The notes beneath the pieces are model-generated. The model saw only the letters and a program-made list of their open reading frames with translations, was not told the origin of the DNA and did no database searches. A stretch of 64,000 nucleotides of DNA from Acetobacter suratthaniensis (GTDB lineage: Bacteria > Pseudomonadota > Alphaproteobacteria > Acetobacterales > Acetobacteraceae). Numbering within the stretch: position 1 is the stretch's first letter; each line of letters opens with the position of its first letter. Location of the stretch: assembly GCF_017377745.1 (NCBI RefSeq), contig NZ_JAFVMG010000004.1, positions 102,030 through 166,029 on the forward strand. Reading direction: 5' to 3'. Below are positions 44,412-52,860 of this stretch, one piece after another. Made by a program: the position numbers and the translations under genes.

Positions 44412-45182
44412 ATGCGTGAGACCCGTTTTTCCGCAGGGCGGAGAAACGGGTTTCTGTTTTTGTGCCTGCTGCATCTGTGCCTCCTTGGCGGCATCAGCAC
44501 GCTCGCGCTCTGTGGCGCGCCCTCGGCCGCACATGCGCAGGCTCCTGACCTGTCAGAGCCTGACGGCAGCGCTGGGCCACCGCCCGTGCCAACTCTGCCC
44601 CCCATGCAGCCGATCCACCACCCTGCTGCGCCAGCCGCGCCGGCACCGCAGGCCACCCGCCCGGCAACACGTCCAGCGCCCCCTGCGGCACACACCCCGC
44701 CCTCTCCCATGATCGGGGTGCTGGCAGATCAGCTCGCCCACGCCAAAACCCCCGAACAGGCCCATGGCCTTGAGAGCCGCCTGGAAACCCTGCGCGCCTC
44801 CCGACTGGCCCCGGCTACGCGCCTGCTGCTGCACCGCTCTGAAAAAGATCTGGCCGCCGAAAAGCCCGACGATGCCGTTCAGGATCTTTCAGATGCTCTG
44901 GCCCTGCAACCTGACCAGCCGATTCTGTGGCGCGGTCGCGCCCAGATGCGCCTTGCCGCGGGAGACCTGAAAGGCGCTATTGCCGATCTGGGGGAAAGTC
45001 TGGGCCGTGACCCGGCGGATGCCGCCGCATGGGTACTGCTCTCAACCATAGAAGAACGCCGCAACGATGGCCGTGCCGCCTTGCAGGCATGGGAAAAGGC
45101 CATGAGCCTGAACCCCATGCTGGACAAGACCCACAAACGTCAGGAACAGCTCCGGGTGAAAGCCTTCGGCCAACCAACCTGA
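44412..45182 (+). CDS. Exported TPR protein
   Basis: A 256-residue protein from the ATG at 44412. The signal peptide has a twin Arg (A-G-R-R-N-G) and a leucine-rich core, with cleavage near A-A-H-A-Q-A. A Pro/Ala-rich linker (about 45-100) precedes TPR-like helices (A-V-Q-D-L-S-D-A-L-A-L-Q-P-D-Q-P, A-I-A-D-L-G-E-S-L-G-R-D-P-A-D, A-L-Q-A-W-E-K-A-M-S-L-N-P). Presumably a periplasmic scaffold; partner unknown. The terminator-like hairpin at 44421-44461 lies within the signal-peptide codons. Confidence 0.75.
   Translation: MRETRFSAGRRNGFLFLCLLHLCLLGGISTLALCGAPSAAHAQAPDLSEPDGSAGPPPVPTLPPMQPIHHPAAPAAPAPQATRPATRPAPPAAHTPPSPMIGVLADQLAHAKTPEQAHGLESRLETLRASRLAPATRLLLHRSEKDLAAEKPDDAVQDLSDALALQPDQPILWRGRAQMRLAAGDLKGAIADLGESLGRDPADAAAWVLLSTIEERRNDGRAALQAWEKAMSLNPMLDKTHKRQEQLRVKAFGQPT
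44421..44461 (+). terminator. Intrinsic terminator after rpmJ, overlapping the TPR gene start
   Basis: A 14-bp stem (44421-44434 with 44438-44451, one G-T pair) and a 3-base loop, followed by TTCTGTTTTT. It is as strong as any terminator in the window and sits 57 bases after rpmJ, yet inside the coding sequence proposed for the TPR protein. Confidence 0.7.
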
Positions 45183-45213
45183 ACGCAAAAACCGGTAGCG
45201 CAGCCGACCCAGA

Positions 45214-46110
45214 TCAGGCCTGCCGGTTCTCGATCAGGCTTTTGCGGATCGCGCGACCACGCTCGATTTTATCCACAATATAAGCTTCATCCCCCCAGCG
45301 AATCGCGCGCGCCATAGCCTGCGCGTCTTCCATGAAGCGCCCGAGCATTTCCAGTAAGGCTTCGCGATTAAACAGGAAGATGTCGCGCCACATAATGGGG
45401 TCTGAGGCAGCAATACGCGTAAAATCGCGGAAACCAGACGCCGCGAGGTCGAGCACCTCGGAACGGGTTTCAGCCGCCAGATCATCCGCTGTGCCGCAGA
45501 TGGTAAATGCAAGCAGGTGCGGCAGATGGCTGACAATAGCGCACACCCGGTCATGATGCGGGGGCGTCATTTCGCGCAGGCGTGCGCCGCACCGCTCCCA
45601 CAGGGTGCGGATAGCCTCAAGGGCTGCCTGTGTTGTGCTTTCAAGCGGGGTCAGCAGGCACCAGCGATCCTCGAACAGATGCTCCAGACCAGCATCCGGG
45701 CCTGAAAACTCCGTGCCAGCCATAGGGTGCGTCGGCACATACGGCACATCGGCCCGCAGGATAGGGGCAATGGCCTCAATGACCGAAACCTTGGTCGAGC
45801 CGACATCCGTCAGCACGGCGCCACTTTTCATGGCGGGTACGACCTGAGCCGCAACCTCCCCCATCGCGCCCACCGGCACGCAGAGCATGACACAATCGGC
45901 CTGCGCCGCTGCGGCTGCCAGATTGGTGGTGGCTTCATCCGCCAGATCGAGTTCGCGCACGCGCGCGCATACGGCAGGGCTGCTATCGGCGGCGATCAGC
46001 CTGCGGGCAATGTTGCCACGCGCCCGCGCACGCCGCAGCACGGAAGAGCCAATCAGCCCCGGCCCGACAACCAGCAACGTATCGAAAACAGGCTCCTGAA
46101 CCTCAGCCAA
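45214..46110 (-). CDS. Prephenate/arogenate dehydrogenase (TyrA family)
   Basis: NAD(P)-dependent oxidative decarboxylation of prephenate or arogenate in tyrosine synthesis. The Rossmann motif is V-V-G-P-G-L-I-G-S-S. Active-site blocks include D-V-G-S-T-K, P-Y-V-P-T-H-P-M-A-G-T-E-F-S-G-P, H-D-R-V-C-A-I-V-S-H-L-P-H and A-S-G-F-R-D-F-T-R-I-A. The 298-residue length indicates a monofunctional enzyme. Its start overlaps the hpnL stop by 8 bases, an unexpected coupling of tyrosine and hopanoid genes. Confidence 0.93.
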   Translation of the reverse strand: MAEVQEPVFDTLLVVGPGLIGSSVLRRARARGNIARRLIAADSSPAVCARVRELDLADEATTNLAAAAAQADCVMLCVPVGAMGEVAAQVVPAMKSGAVLTDVGSTKVSVIEAIAPILRADVPYVPTHPMAGTEFSGPDAGLEHLFEDRWCLLTPLESTTQAALEAIRTLWERCGARLREMTPPHHDRVCAIVSHLPHLLAFTICGTADDLAAETRSEVLDLAASGFRDFTRIAASDPIMWRDIFLFNREALLEMLGRFMEDAQAMARAIRWGDEAYIVDKIERGRAIRKSLIENRQA

Positions 46111-47164
46111 TGCTGTTATCCTCCATACTGGAAGACGGAGCAGGCGCTACGGCGTCCGCCGCGCGTCCATTCGCTCGCAGGCTGCGCATTTCCATGATCT
46201 GCCACACCAGCAGCACGGGAATGCCGATAATCAGCTCGCGCCCACGCCGTAACAGGGACAGGCCCAGCGCCACCGATGGCTCTATGCCAAAGGCATGGCC
46301 AAGCGCCATATAAGCGCCTTCCTGCACGCCAAGACTGCCCGGCACCAGAAACCCCATGGACATAATGGCGCAGGTGACACCTTCCACCGCCACGGCATCC
46401 GCAAAGGTCAGGCTTGCGCCCAGAAAATCGGCGGTCAGCCACAGAATGCCCGCACTCCCCAACCAGCCTACCAGATGGTATACGGCGGAACGGGCAATAT
46501 GCCACGGGCGGTTCCATGCGGCCTCAAGCCGCTCCTGTAGATGGTCGGCCCCGGCCTGTAGGTTCTCGTGCCACTGGCTGGCGATGTTGCGGGTAATCAC
46601 CCCCCCGAAACGGCGGAAAATATTGCCGCCATGACGCTGCGTCCAGATAAAGCCGACCACCCCGACCATCAGCAGGACAGCCCCGATCACCACCGGCAGC
46701 ACAAACGGACTGGAACGCTGATGCGCGACCAGACACGCCACAGCCAGCAGCACGAACGCCACCTGCCCCATGACTTCGGTCGTGATGTCCACAAGATTGG
46801 CGCAGGTAGCCTCAGGCAGTTCGACCTGTCGGCCATGATGCGCGGAGTTCAGGCTCCGGGGCGAACAGGTGGCGCGAATACCCAGCACCATACCCCCGAC
46901 CTGCGAAAAAGGCAGGCATGTGGCGGCTGCATCCCTGACCATGCGTGCGCCCAGAAGCTTCAGATACCCAATCTCGGGAAAAGCCGCATGCCAGGCCAGA
47001 CCCAGCACGCCATTGACAACGAGCTGGCAGCAGACAACCGCCACAAAACCACCCATACCAATGCGCAAAACCGCATGCAGGACGGAATCGAAACCGCTCC
47101 ATGCCATAGCGGCTGTAATGGCGACCAGCCCAAGGAAAGTGAGAAAAACAGTAAGCTTCTTCAA
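46103..47164 (-). CDS. Hopanoid-associated membrane protein HpnL (LPG-synthase TM-like)
   Basis: A 353-residue integral membrane protein with about eight hydrophobic segments, in the lysylphosphatidylglycerol-synthase TM superfamily. Recognisable are F-S-Q-V-G-G-M-V-L-G, V-D-I-T-T-E-V-M-G-Q and F-L-V-P-G-S-L-G-V-Q-E-G, the last a hallmark of the superfamily. The HpnL name rests on context: it is divergent from the hpnA-led hopanoid operon. HpnL function is not firmly established. Confidence 0.83.
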   Translation of the reverse strand: MKKLTVFLTFLGLVAITAAMAWSGFDSVLHAVLRIGMGGFVAVVCCQLVVNGVLGLAWHAAFPEIGYLKLLGARMVRDAAATCLPFSQVGGMVLGIRATCSPRSLNSAHHGRQVELPEATCANLVDITTEVMGQVAFVLLAVACLVAHQRSSPFVLPVVIGAVLLMVGVVGFIWTQRHGGNIFRRFGGVITRNIASQWHENLQAGADHLQERLEAAWNRPWHIARSAVYHLVGWLGSAGILWLTADFLGASLTFADAVAVEGVTCAIMSMGFLVPGSLGVQEGAYMALGHAFGIEPSVALGLSLLRRGRELIIGIPVLLVWQIMEMRSLRANGRAADAVAPAPSSSMEDNSIG

Positions 47165-47354
47165 GGTACCAGCTCTGTCCGCCCATCACGCCAGATGGGC
47201 CTGCCCGCCCTGAAGGCCTGACAGAAACCCCTTGCGGGCATGTCTATGAATGAACCGCCCCCTTACACCACCACGGGGTCTGGCGCCACCTCATGCGTCA
47301 GGATAAAGAGACAAACCGTACGTTTAAGCACCCATTTGCACAGAGGCCCCGCAC

Positions 47355-48356
47355 ATGACCGCCATCGCCCCCACACTTGTCACTGGCGCCACTGGTTTTG
47401 TGGGGTCTGCTGTCGCGCGCACGCTTCTGGCGCGCGGTCACTCCCTGCGGCTGATGGTACGTGCGGGCAGCGACCGGCGTAATATTGCCGATATTCCGGC
47501 AGAGCTGGTGGAAGGCGACCTCTCCAGCCCCGAAAGCTTCGCCCGGGCGGTGGAAGGCTGCCGCTATGTTTTTCATGTCGCCGCAGATTACCGCCTGTGG
47601 GTGCCTGACCCCGCCCCCATGATGAAGGCTAATGTGGAAGGCACCCGCCTGCTCATGCTGGCCGCCCAGGCCGCAGGGGTGGAGCGGATCGTCTACTGCT
47701 CCTCCGTGGCGGCACTGGGGCTGATTGGCGATGGCAGCGTGGCGGATGAAACCACCCCCGTACGTGAGCATGCGGTGATTGGAATCTACAAGCGTTCAAA
47801 ATATCGTGCGGAACAGGAAGTGCTGCGCCTCGTGCGCGAGACCGGCCTGCCCGCCGTGATTGTAAACCCCTCCACCCCCGTTGGCCCGCGCGACATCAAA
47901 CCCACGCCCACAGGGCAGATGATTCTGGACTGCGCCGCAGGCCGCATGCCTGCCTATGTAGATACGGGCGTGAACATCGTGCATGTGGATGACGTGGCCG
48001 AAGGCCATGCACTGGCCCTTGAGCGCGGCGTTATTGGCGAAAAATATATTCTGGGCGGACAGAACTTCCTCCTGCGCGACCTGTTCGCCATGGTTTCGGA
48101 GATCGCCCATGTGCCGCCGCCGAAAATCAGCCTCCCGCAGGAGGTTATCTGGCCTGTAGCCGTTGTTTCTGAATGGCTGTCGCGCGCCTTTGGCATCGCC
48201 CCGCGTGTCACGCGCGAAATGCTGGCTATGTCGCGCAAGAAAATGTTCTTTTCTTCTGACAAAGCCATACGTGATCTGGGTTACGCCCCCCGCCCCGCGC
48301 GTGAGGCCGTGGCAGACGCCATCGCATGGTTCCAGTCCAACGGCATGCTTAAGTAA
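47355..48356 (+). CDS. hpnA: Hopanoid-associated sugar epimerase HpnA
   Basis: An NAD-dependent epimerase/dehydratase-type SDR, 333 residues. The nucleotide motif is V-T-G-A-T-G-F-V-G-S at the start; the catalytic Y-x3-K is Y-K-R-S-K; the H-V-A-A-D-Y-R-L-W-V-P-D block is characteristic of the HpnA group. First gene of the operon hpnA-B-C-D-E-shc-hpnG; its exact step in hopanoid side-chain formation is not settled. Confidence 0.9.
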   Translation: MTAIAPTLVTGATGFVGSAVARTLLARGHSLRLMVRAGSDRRNIADIPAELVEGDLSSPESFARAVEGCRYVFHVAADYRLWVPDPAPMMKANVEGTRLLMLAAQAAGVERIVYCSSVAALGLIGDGSVADETTPVREHAVIGIYKRSKYRAEQEVLRLVRETGLPAVIVNPSTPVGPRDIKPTPTGQMILDCAAGRMPAYVDTGVNIVHVDDVAEGHALALERGVIGEKYILGGQNFLLRDLFAMVSEIAHVPPPKISLPQEVIWPVAVVSEWLSRAFGIAPRVTREMLAMSRKKMFFSSDKAIRDLGYAPRPAREAVADAIAWFQSNGMLK

Positions 48357-48374
48357 GAAAGAAGGCACGCACTC

Positions 48375-49553
48375 ATGCTACTGGCTCTCGCCGTCCTGTG
48401 CGCCGCCATCTGGGTCGGACTCCTCCTTTTCCACGGACGCTTCTGGCAAAAAGGCCCCATCCTTGCCCCCGTAACGCCGGATGGACTCACCCCCATGGGT
48501 GAGGCACCCGCCGTCACCATTGTTGTACCCGCGCGAGACGAAGCCGAATCCATCGAGGTCGCCCTGTCATCCCTGATGGCGCAGGACTATCCCGGCCCGC
48601 TTTCAGTCATTCTGGTCAATGACCGCAGCACGGATGAAACCGGCCCTCTGGCCCGCGCCCTGCCTGACCCCTCCGGTCGCCTGAGTGTGCTCGATGGTGT
48701 AACCCCGCAACCCGGCTGGAGCGGCAAGCTCTGGGCCGTATCGCAGGGCGTGCAGGAAGCCGAGCGCCGCGCACCGCAGGGCGATGGCTACATTCTCCTG
48801 ACCGATGCGGACATCATCCACGCACCGCAACATGTCGCAACACTGGTCAGCAAGGCCCAGACAGACCGGCTGCACATGGTGTCGGAAATGGTGGAGCTTC
48901 AGTGCGACAGTCTGGCCGAACGTGCGCTGGTGCCTGCTTTTGTTTTCTTTTTTGCGCTGCTTTACCCCTTCGCCAAAGTAAACAACCCCAAAAGCCGCAC
49001 GGCAGGGGCTGCGGGCGGCACCATTCTGCTCGAACGCGCCATGCTGCGCCGTATCGGCGGTATAGACGCACTGAAAGGGGCTCTGATCGACGACTGCACT
49101 CTTGCCCTGTGTGTCAAACAGGCGGGCGGGTTGCTGTATCTTGGGCATTCGCAGCTTGCACGCTCCATCCGCCCCTATCCCGGCCCGGCGGATATCTGGC
49201 GCATGATCGCGCGCACAGCTTATGTGCAACTGCGCTTTTCGCCCCTGCTGCTGGTTCTGACCGTGCTGGGTATGCTGCTGGTCTGGATAACCCCGGCCCT
49301 GCTGGCCCTGTTCGCACACGGCCCGGCCCGCTGGATCGGGGCGGCTACGTGGCTGGCCTCGATCTGCTCGTTCCTGCCGACACTCAGGCGCTTTAAGCTT
49401 TCACCGCTCTGGGCGCTGGCGCTGCCTTTTATTGCCGTTTTTTATACGGCAGCCACCATCGGGTCAGCCGTCAACCACCATCGTGGCCGGGGCGTTGTAT
49501 GGAAAAACCGCGCCTACACGGATGCCATCCCCAATGATGGACGCACCAGCTAG
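48375..49553 (+). CDS. hpnB: Hopanoid glycosyltransferase HpnB
   Basis: A 392-residue GT2-family protein. An N-terminal membrane segment (L-A-L-A-V-L-C-A-A-I-W-V-G) precedes the GT-A domain (T-I-V-V-P-A-R-D-E-A-E-S, V-N-D-R-S-T-D, D-A-D-I metal site, G-G-T-I-L-L-E-R, D-D-C-T-L-A). C-terminal membrane helices start at about residue 285. Its place between hpnA and hpnC supports the HpnB name; sugar and acceptor are not shown by sequence. Confidence 0.9.
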   Translation: MLLALAVLCAAIWVGLLLFHGRFWQKGPILAPVTPDGLTPMGEAPAVTIVVPARDEAESIEVALSSLMAQDYPGPLSVILVNDRSTDETGPLARALPDPSGRLSVLDGVTPQPGWSGKLWAVSQGVQEAERRAPQGDGYILLTDADIIHAPQHVATLVSKAQTDRLHMVSEMVELQCDSLAERALVPAFVFFFALLYPFAKVNNPKSRTAGAAGGTILLERAMLRRIGGIDALKGALIDDCTLALCVKQAGGLLYLGHSQLARSIRPYPGPADIWRMIARTAYVQLRFSPLLLVLTVLGMLLVWITPALLALFAHGPARWIGAATWLASICSFLPTLRRFKLSPLWALALPFIAVFYTAATIGSAVNHHRGRGVVWKNRAYTDAIPNDGRTS

Positions 49554-49626
49554 AATACGCGAAGGGATAGGCAGGCCCGGATGGCTCGTGTAAACCACTG
49601 GCTGCCATTTTTGATCGGGCCGAGGC

Positions 49627-50487
49627 ATGACAGACAATACAGACGTATGGGGAACAACCGACGTTTCTTCCGGGAAAGGCGCGTCCGACGAGAATTTTCC
49701 GGTCGGCTCCCTGCTGATCAGCCGTGCGCTACGTCCGCATGTGCATGCCTATTATGCCTATGCCCGGGTTATTGACGACATCGCTGACTGCGAGACGCTC
49801 CCCCCGCAGGACAAGGTTGCACGGCTGAACGCCATGGAGGAGGTGCTGCACGGCCAGCGCACCGCCATCAACCGCCCGGATGCCCAGAGTGCGGCACGCC
49901 TGCGCGTCTCGCTGATGCAGACCGGCGTACCATTCGAAACCGCCACCGACCTGCTGATTGCCTTTCGGGATGATTCTCTGGGCAAGGACTACGCAAACTG
50001 GTCGGACCTGCTGCATTACTGCCGCTACTCCGCCAACCCTGTAGGGCGCTATCTGATCGGCCTGCACAAGGAAAGCGCTGAGGCTTTCGCCGCTTCGGAT
50101 GCGCTGTGCACCTCGCTGCAGATTCTCAACCACCTGCAGGACTGCGCTCAGGACCTGCGGCGCCTGAAACGCTGCTACATTCCCTCCGACATGCTGCGCC
50201 AGCACGGCCTGACCAACGACGCCCTGCTGGAAGGGCGCACATCCGCCGCACTCCGCCGGGTGTTCAACACCCTGCTGGACGGGGTGGATACGCTCAACCG
50301 TCAGGCCGCTATTCTGCCGCGACATATCCGCAGCCGCCGCTTTCGCATGGAATGCGCCGCCATTGTCACTCTGGCAGAACGCCTGACCCTGCGCCTGCGC
50401 CGTGAAGACCCGCTGGCCGGGCGCGTTGCCCTGCGCCGTACGGACGCCATGCATGCGGCAGCCGCAGCCTTGAAGGCATGGCGCTGA
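49627..50487 (+). CDS. hpnC: Squalene synthase HpnC
   Basis: A trans-isoprenyl diphosphate synthase-fold protein of 286 residues. In the HpnCDE route HpnC converts presqualene diphosphate to hydroxysqualene. Visible are S-R-A-L-R-P-H-V-H-A-Y-Y-A-Y-A-R-V-I-D-D-I-A-D with the first Asp-rich motif, Y-C-R-Y-S-A-N-P-V-G-R, and the second motif Q-D-C-A-Q-D. A hairpin separates it from hpnD. Confidence 0.93.
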   Translation: MTDNTDVWGTTDVSSGKGASDENFPVGSLLISRALRPHVHAYYAYARVIDDIADCETLPPQDKVARLNAMEEVLHGQRTAINRPDAQSAARLRVSLMQTGVPFETATDLLIAFRDDSLGKDYANWSDLLHYCRYSANPVGRYLIGLHKESAEAFAASDALCTSLQILNHLQDCAQDLRRLKRCYIPSDMLRQHGLTNDALLEGRTSAALRRVFNTLLDGVDTLNRQAAILPRHIRSRRFRMECAAIVTLAERLTLRLRREDPLAGRVALRRTDAMHAAAAALKAWR

Positions 50488-50517
50488 CCTTCCCCCTTCA
50501 TAAAACTTCTGTAAAAA

Positions 50518-50546
50518 GGGGCTCTCTCCTTCAGAGCGGCAGCCCC
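50518..50546 (+). terminator. Hairpin between hpnC and hpnD
   Basis: GGGGCT...AGCCCC stem with an inner CTCT/AGAG helix, ending in GTTT, 34 bases before the hpnD GTG. It could reduce read-through or protect mRNA; not a full intrinsic terminator. Confidence 0.4.
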
Positions 50547-50579
50547 GTTTCCAGTATCAGAGCAGACAGGTAAGAGCGC

Positions 50580-51479
50580 GTGACAGCACCGGACATCCAG
50601 ACGCATAACCAGCCCACCCCACTGGGATGCGACCCTGCGGATCTCGCCTGGGTGGAAAACACCGTTAAACAGGCTGGCACGTCTTTTGCCGCAGGCATGA
50701 AAATCCTGCCCCCCATGCGCCGTTACGGCATGTTTGCCATTTATGCCTTCTGCCGCGTTGTGGACGACATTGCCGATGGCAACGCCCCGCTGGCAGACCG
50801 CACGCACGAACTCAACGAATGGCATGCCCGCATCGCCCGGCTTTACGGCCAGCAGAGCGCGCCCCAGCCCGAACCGCTTGAGCGCGTGCTGCTGGCTACC
50901 ATCAACTTTTTCGCGCTCCGTCAGGAAGACTTTACGGCTGTTATCGACGGAATGATGATGGACACCCAGACCGCCATCGTCGCGCCTGATGAAGCAACGC
51001 TTGATCTGTATTGCGACCGCGTGGCCTCGGCCGTGGGCCGCCTGTCCGTGCGGATTTTTGGTGAGTGCTCGGATAACGGCGACAAGGTCGCCTACCATCT
51101 GGGCCGCGCCCTGCAACTGACCAACATCCTGCGTGACATTCCCGAAGATGCCGCACGGGGCCGCCTGTATCTGCCCTCCGACCTGCTGAACCGCTTTGAT
51201 GTGCCGCTTGACCCGGTCAAGGCGCTGGATGCACCGGGCCTTGAGGGTGTGTGCCGGGTACTATCCATCCGTGCGCAGGATCATTTCCGCACGGCATTTA
51301 TCACCATGAAAGCCTGCCGGGGCCGCGCCATGCTGCCCGCACGCATCATGGGAGCCAGCTATGAGGCCATTCTCAAGGCGCTCTGCAAGCGCGGCTGGTC
51401 TGCCGCCGTGCTGCGCCAGCGCCCCAGCACCACCCTGCTCGACAAGGCAAAGTGGTTCTCCCTCTCGTATATTCCGTAA
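50580..51479 (+). CDS. hpnD: Presqualene diphosphate synthase HpnD
   Basis: Joins two farnesyl diphosphates to presqualene diphosphate. Asp-rich motif I lies in A-F-C-R-V-V-D-D-I-A-D-G and motif II in L-T-N-I-L-R-D-I-P-E-D-A-A-R-G-R-L-Y-L-P; the Y-C-D-R-V-A-S-A-V-G-R-L block is typical. 299 residues. The start is GTG at 50580; no nearby ATG gives the family N-terminus. Confidence 0.93.
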   Translation: MTAPDIQTHNQPTPLGCDPADLAWVENTVKQAGTSFAAGMKILPPMRRYGMFAIYAFCRVVDDIADGNAPLADRTHELNEWHARIARLYGQQSAPQPEPLERVLLATINFFALRQEDFTAVIDGMMMDTQTAIVAPDEATLDLYCDRVASAVGRLSVRIFGECSDNGDKVAYHLGRALQLTNILRDIPEDAARGRLYLPSDLLNRFDVPLDPVKALDAPGLEGVCRVLSIRAQDHFRTAFITMKACRGRAMLPARIMGASYEAILKALCKRGWSAAVLRQRPSTTLLDKAKWFSLSYIP

Positions 51480-51499
51480 GGCCGGGGCGGTATTCAGGC

Positions 51500-52798
51500 A
51501 TGGCAGGCGTACTGCATATTATTGGTGGCGGCATGGCCGGGCTGGCTGCTGCGGTTGAAGTGGCGGGGTCAGGTCGGCACGTTATCGTCCATGAAGCCGG
51601 GCGGGCCTGTGGCGGCCGGGCACGTTCCTATGACGATAAACAGCTTGGCTGCCGGATCGACAACGGTAACCACCTGTTCCTGTCAGCCAACAAAACCCTG
51701 TTCCGCTATCTCGGCCTGACAGGCGCACTTGATACGCTGGCCGGGCCAAAAGCCCCGATTTTTCCCTTCGTGGATCTGGAGGAAGACGCCCGCTGGACGC
51801 TCGACCTCTCACGCGGGCGCCTGCCTTGGTGGGTTTTCCAGCCCCATCGACGCGTGCCGGACATGCGGCTGCCAGACCTGCGCAGCCTCTACGCGCTCAT
51901 GCAGGCCGGGCCGGATACAACCGTCGATGACTGCCTACTGCCCGGCGCCCTGGCACGCAGGCTGCTCGAACCGCTGGCCATTTCAGCACTCAATACCGAT
52001 TGCGCAACAGGCAGCGCCGCCCTGATGGGGGCTGTCATCAAACAGTCGCTCTCACTGGGTGGCGAAGCCTGTATTCCTTTCCATGCACGCGACGGGTTAT
52101 CCGAAACCTTCGTAGACCCCGCTCTGGCGCATCTGCGGGCTGTGCGGGCCGAAATCCGCACCCAAAGCCGCATGACAGGTATCGAAACCGCGCAGGGGCG
52201 TGTCACGGCACTCCACACGGCGGAAGGGCCAATCGCCCTTGATGCGGAAGACCACGTCATTGTTGCAACCCCGGCGCCGGTCACGCGCAGCCTGCTGGAA
52301 AACCACCTGCACGGTCTGGTCACGCCCACCGCGTTCGAGAGCATTCTCAACCTGCATTTCCGCCTTGATACCCCCCCGCAGCCCACCGGCTCCTTTGCCC
52401 GCTGCGGCTTTATTGGTGTGATTGGCGGCATTGCGGAATGGGTATTCCTGCGTGGCTCCGTCCTGTCCGTTACGGTCAGTGCGGCCAATCGCCATGCCGA
52501 GCGTGACCCCGAAGATCTGGCCCGCGCCATCTGGCATGAGGTGCGCCGCACCTGCGACCCAACCCTGCTTACCCCCCTGCCCGCCACACCGGCCGAGCAG
52601 AGGATTGTTTGGGAAAAACGCGCAACCTTTGCCGCAACCCCGGAACAGAACCGCCTGCGGCCCGGCCCGGCCACCGCGCTGGCCAACCTTGCACTGGCAG
52701 GAGACTGGACCAACACAGGCTTGCCCGCGACCCTTGAAGGTGCAATGAGATCGGGTATCCTTGCAGTGCATGCACTCGGACTAAGGGCGCCCGGCTGA
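51500..52798 (+). CDS. hpnE: Hydroxysqualene dehydroxylase HpnE
   Basis: A flavoprotein that reduces hydroxysqualene to squalene. The FAD dinucleotide motif is I-I-G-G-G-M-A-G-L-A-A-A at the N-terminus, followed by R-A-C-G-G-R-A-R-S; the C-terminal FAD motif is L-A-G-D-W-T-N-T-G-L-P-A-T-L-E-G-A. The ATG at 51500 gives 432 residues with the correct start; the frame from 51452 overlaps hpnD. The three genes hpnC-D-E together form squalene from farnesyl diphosphate. Confidence 0.93.
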   Translation: MAGVLHIIGGGMAGLAAAVEVAGSGRHVIVHEAGRACGGRARSYDDKQLGCRIDNGNHLFLSANKTLFRYLGLTGALDTLAGPKAPIFPFVDLEEDARWTLDLSRGRLPWWVFQPHRRVPDMRLPDLRSLYALMQAGPDTTVDDCLLPGALARRLLEPLAISALNTDCATGSAALMGAVIKQSLSLGGEACIPFHARDGLSETFVDPALAHLRAVRAEIRTQSRMTGIETAQGRVTALHTAEGPIALDAEDHVIVATPAPVTRSLLENHLHGLVTPTAFESILNLHFRLDTPPQPTGSFARCGFIGVIGGIAEWVFLRGSVLSVTVSAANRHAERDPEDLARAIWHEVRRTCDPTLLTPLPATPAEQRIVWEKRATFAATPEQNRLRPGPATALANLALAGDWTNTGLPATLEGAMRSGILAVHALGLRAPG

Positions 52799-52860
52799 AC
52801 ACCAGCCACTTCACCGCATAACCGCGTGGACACGCCCGCGAACAGAGAGGAACACCAACC

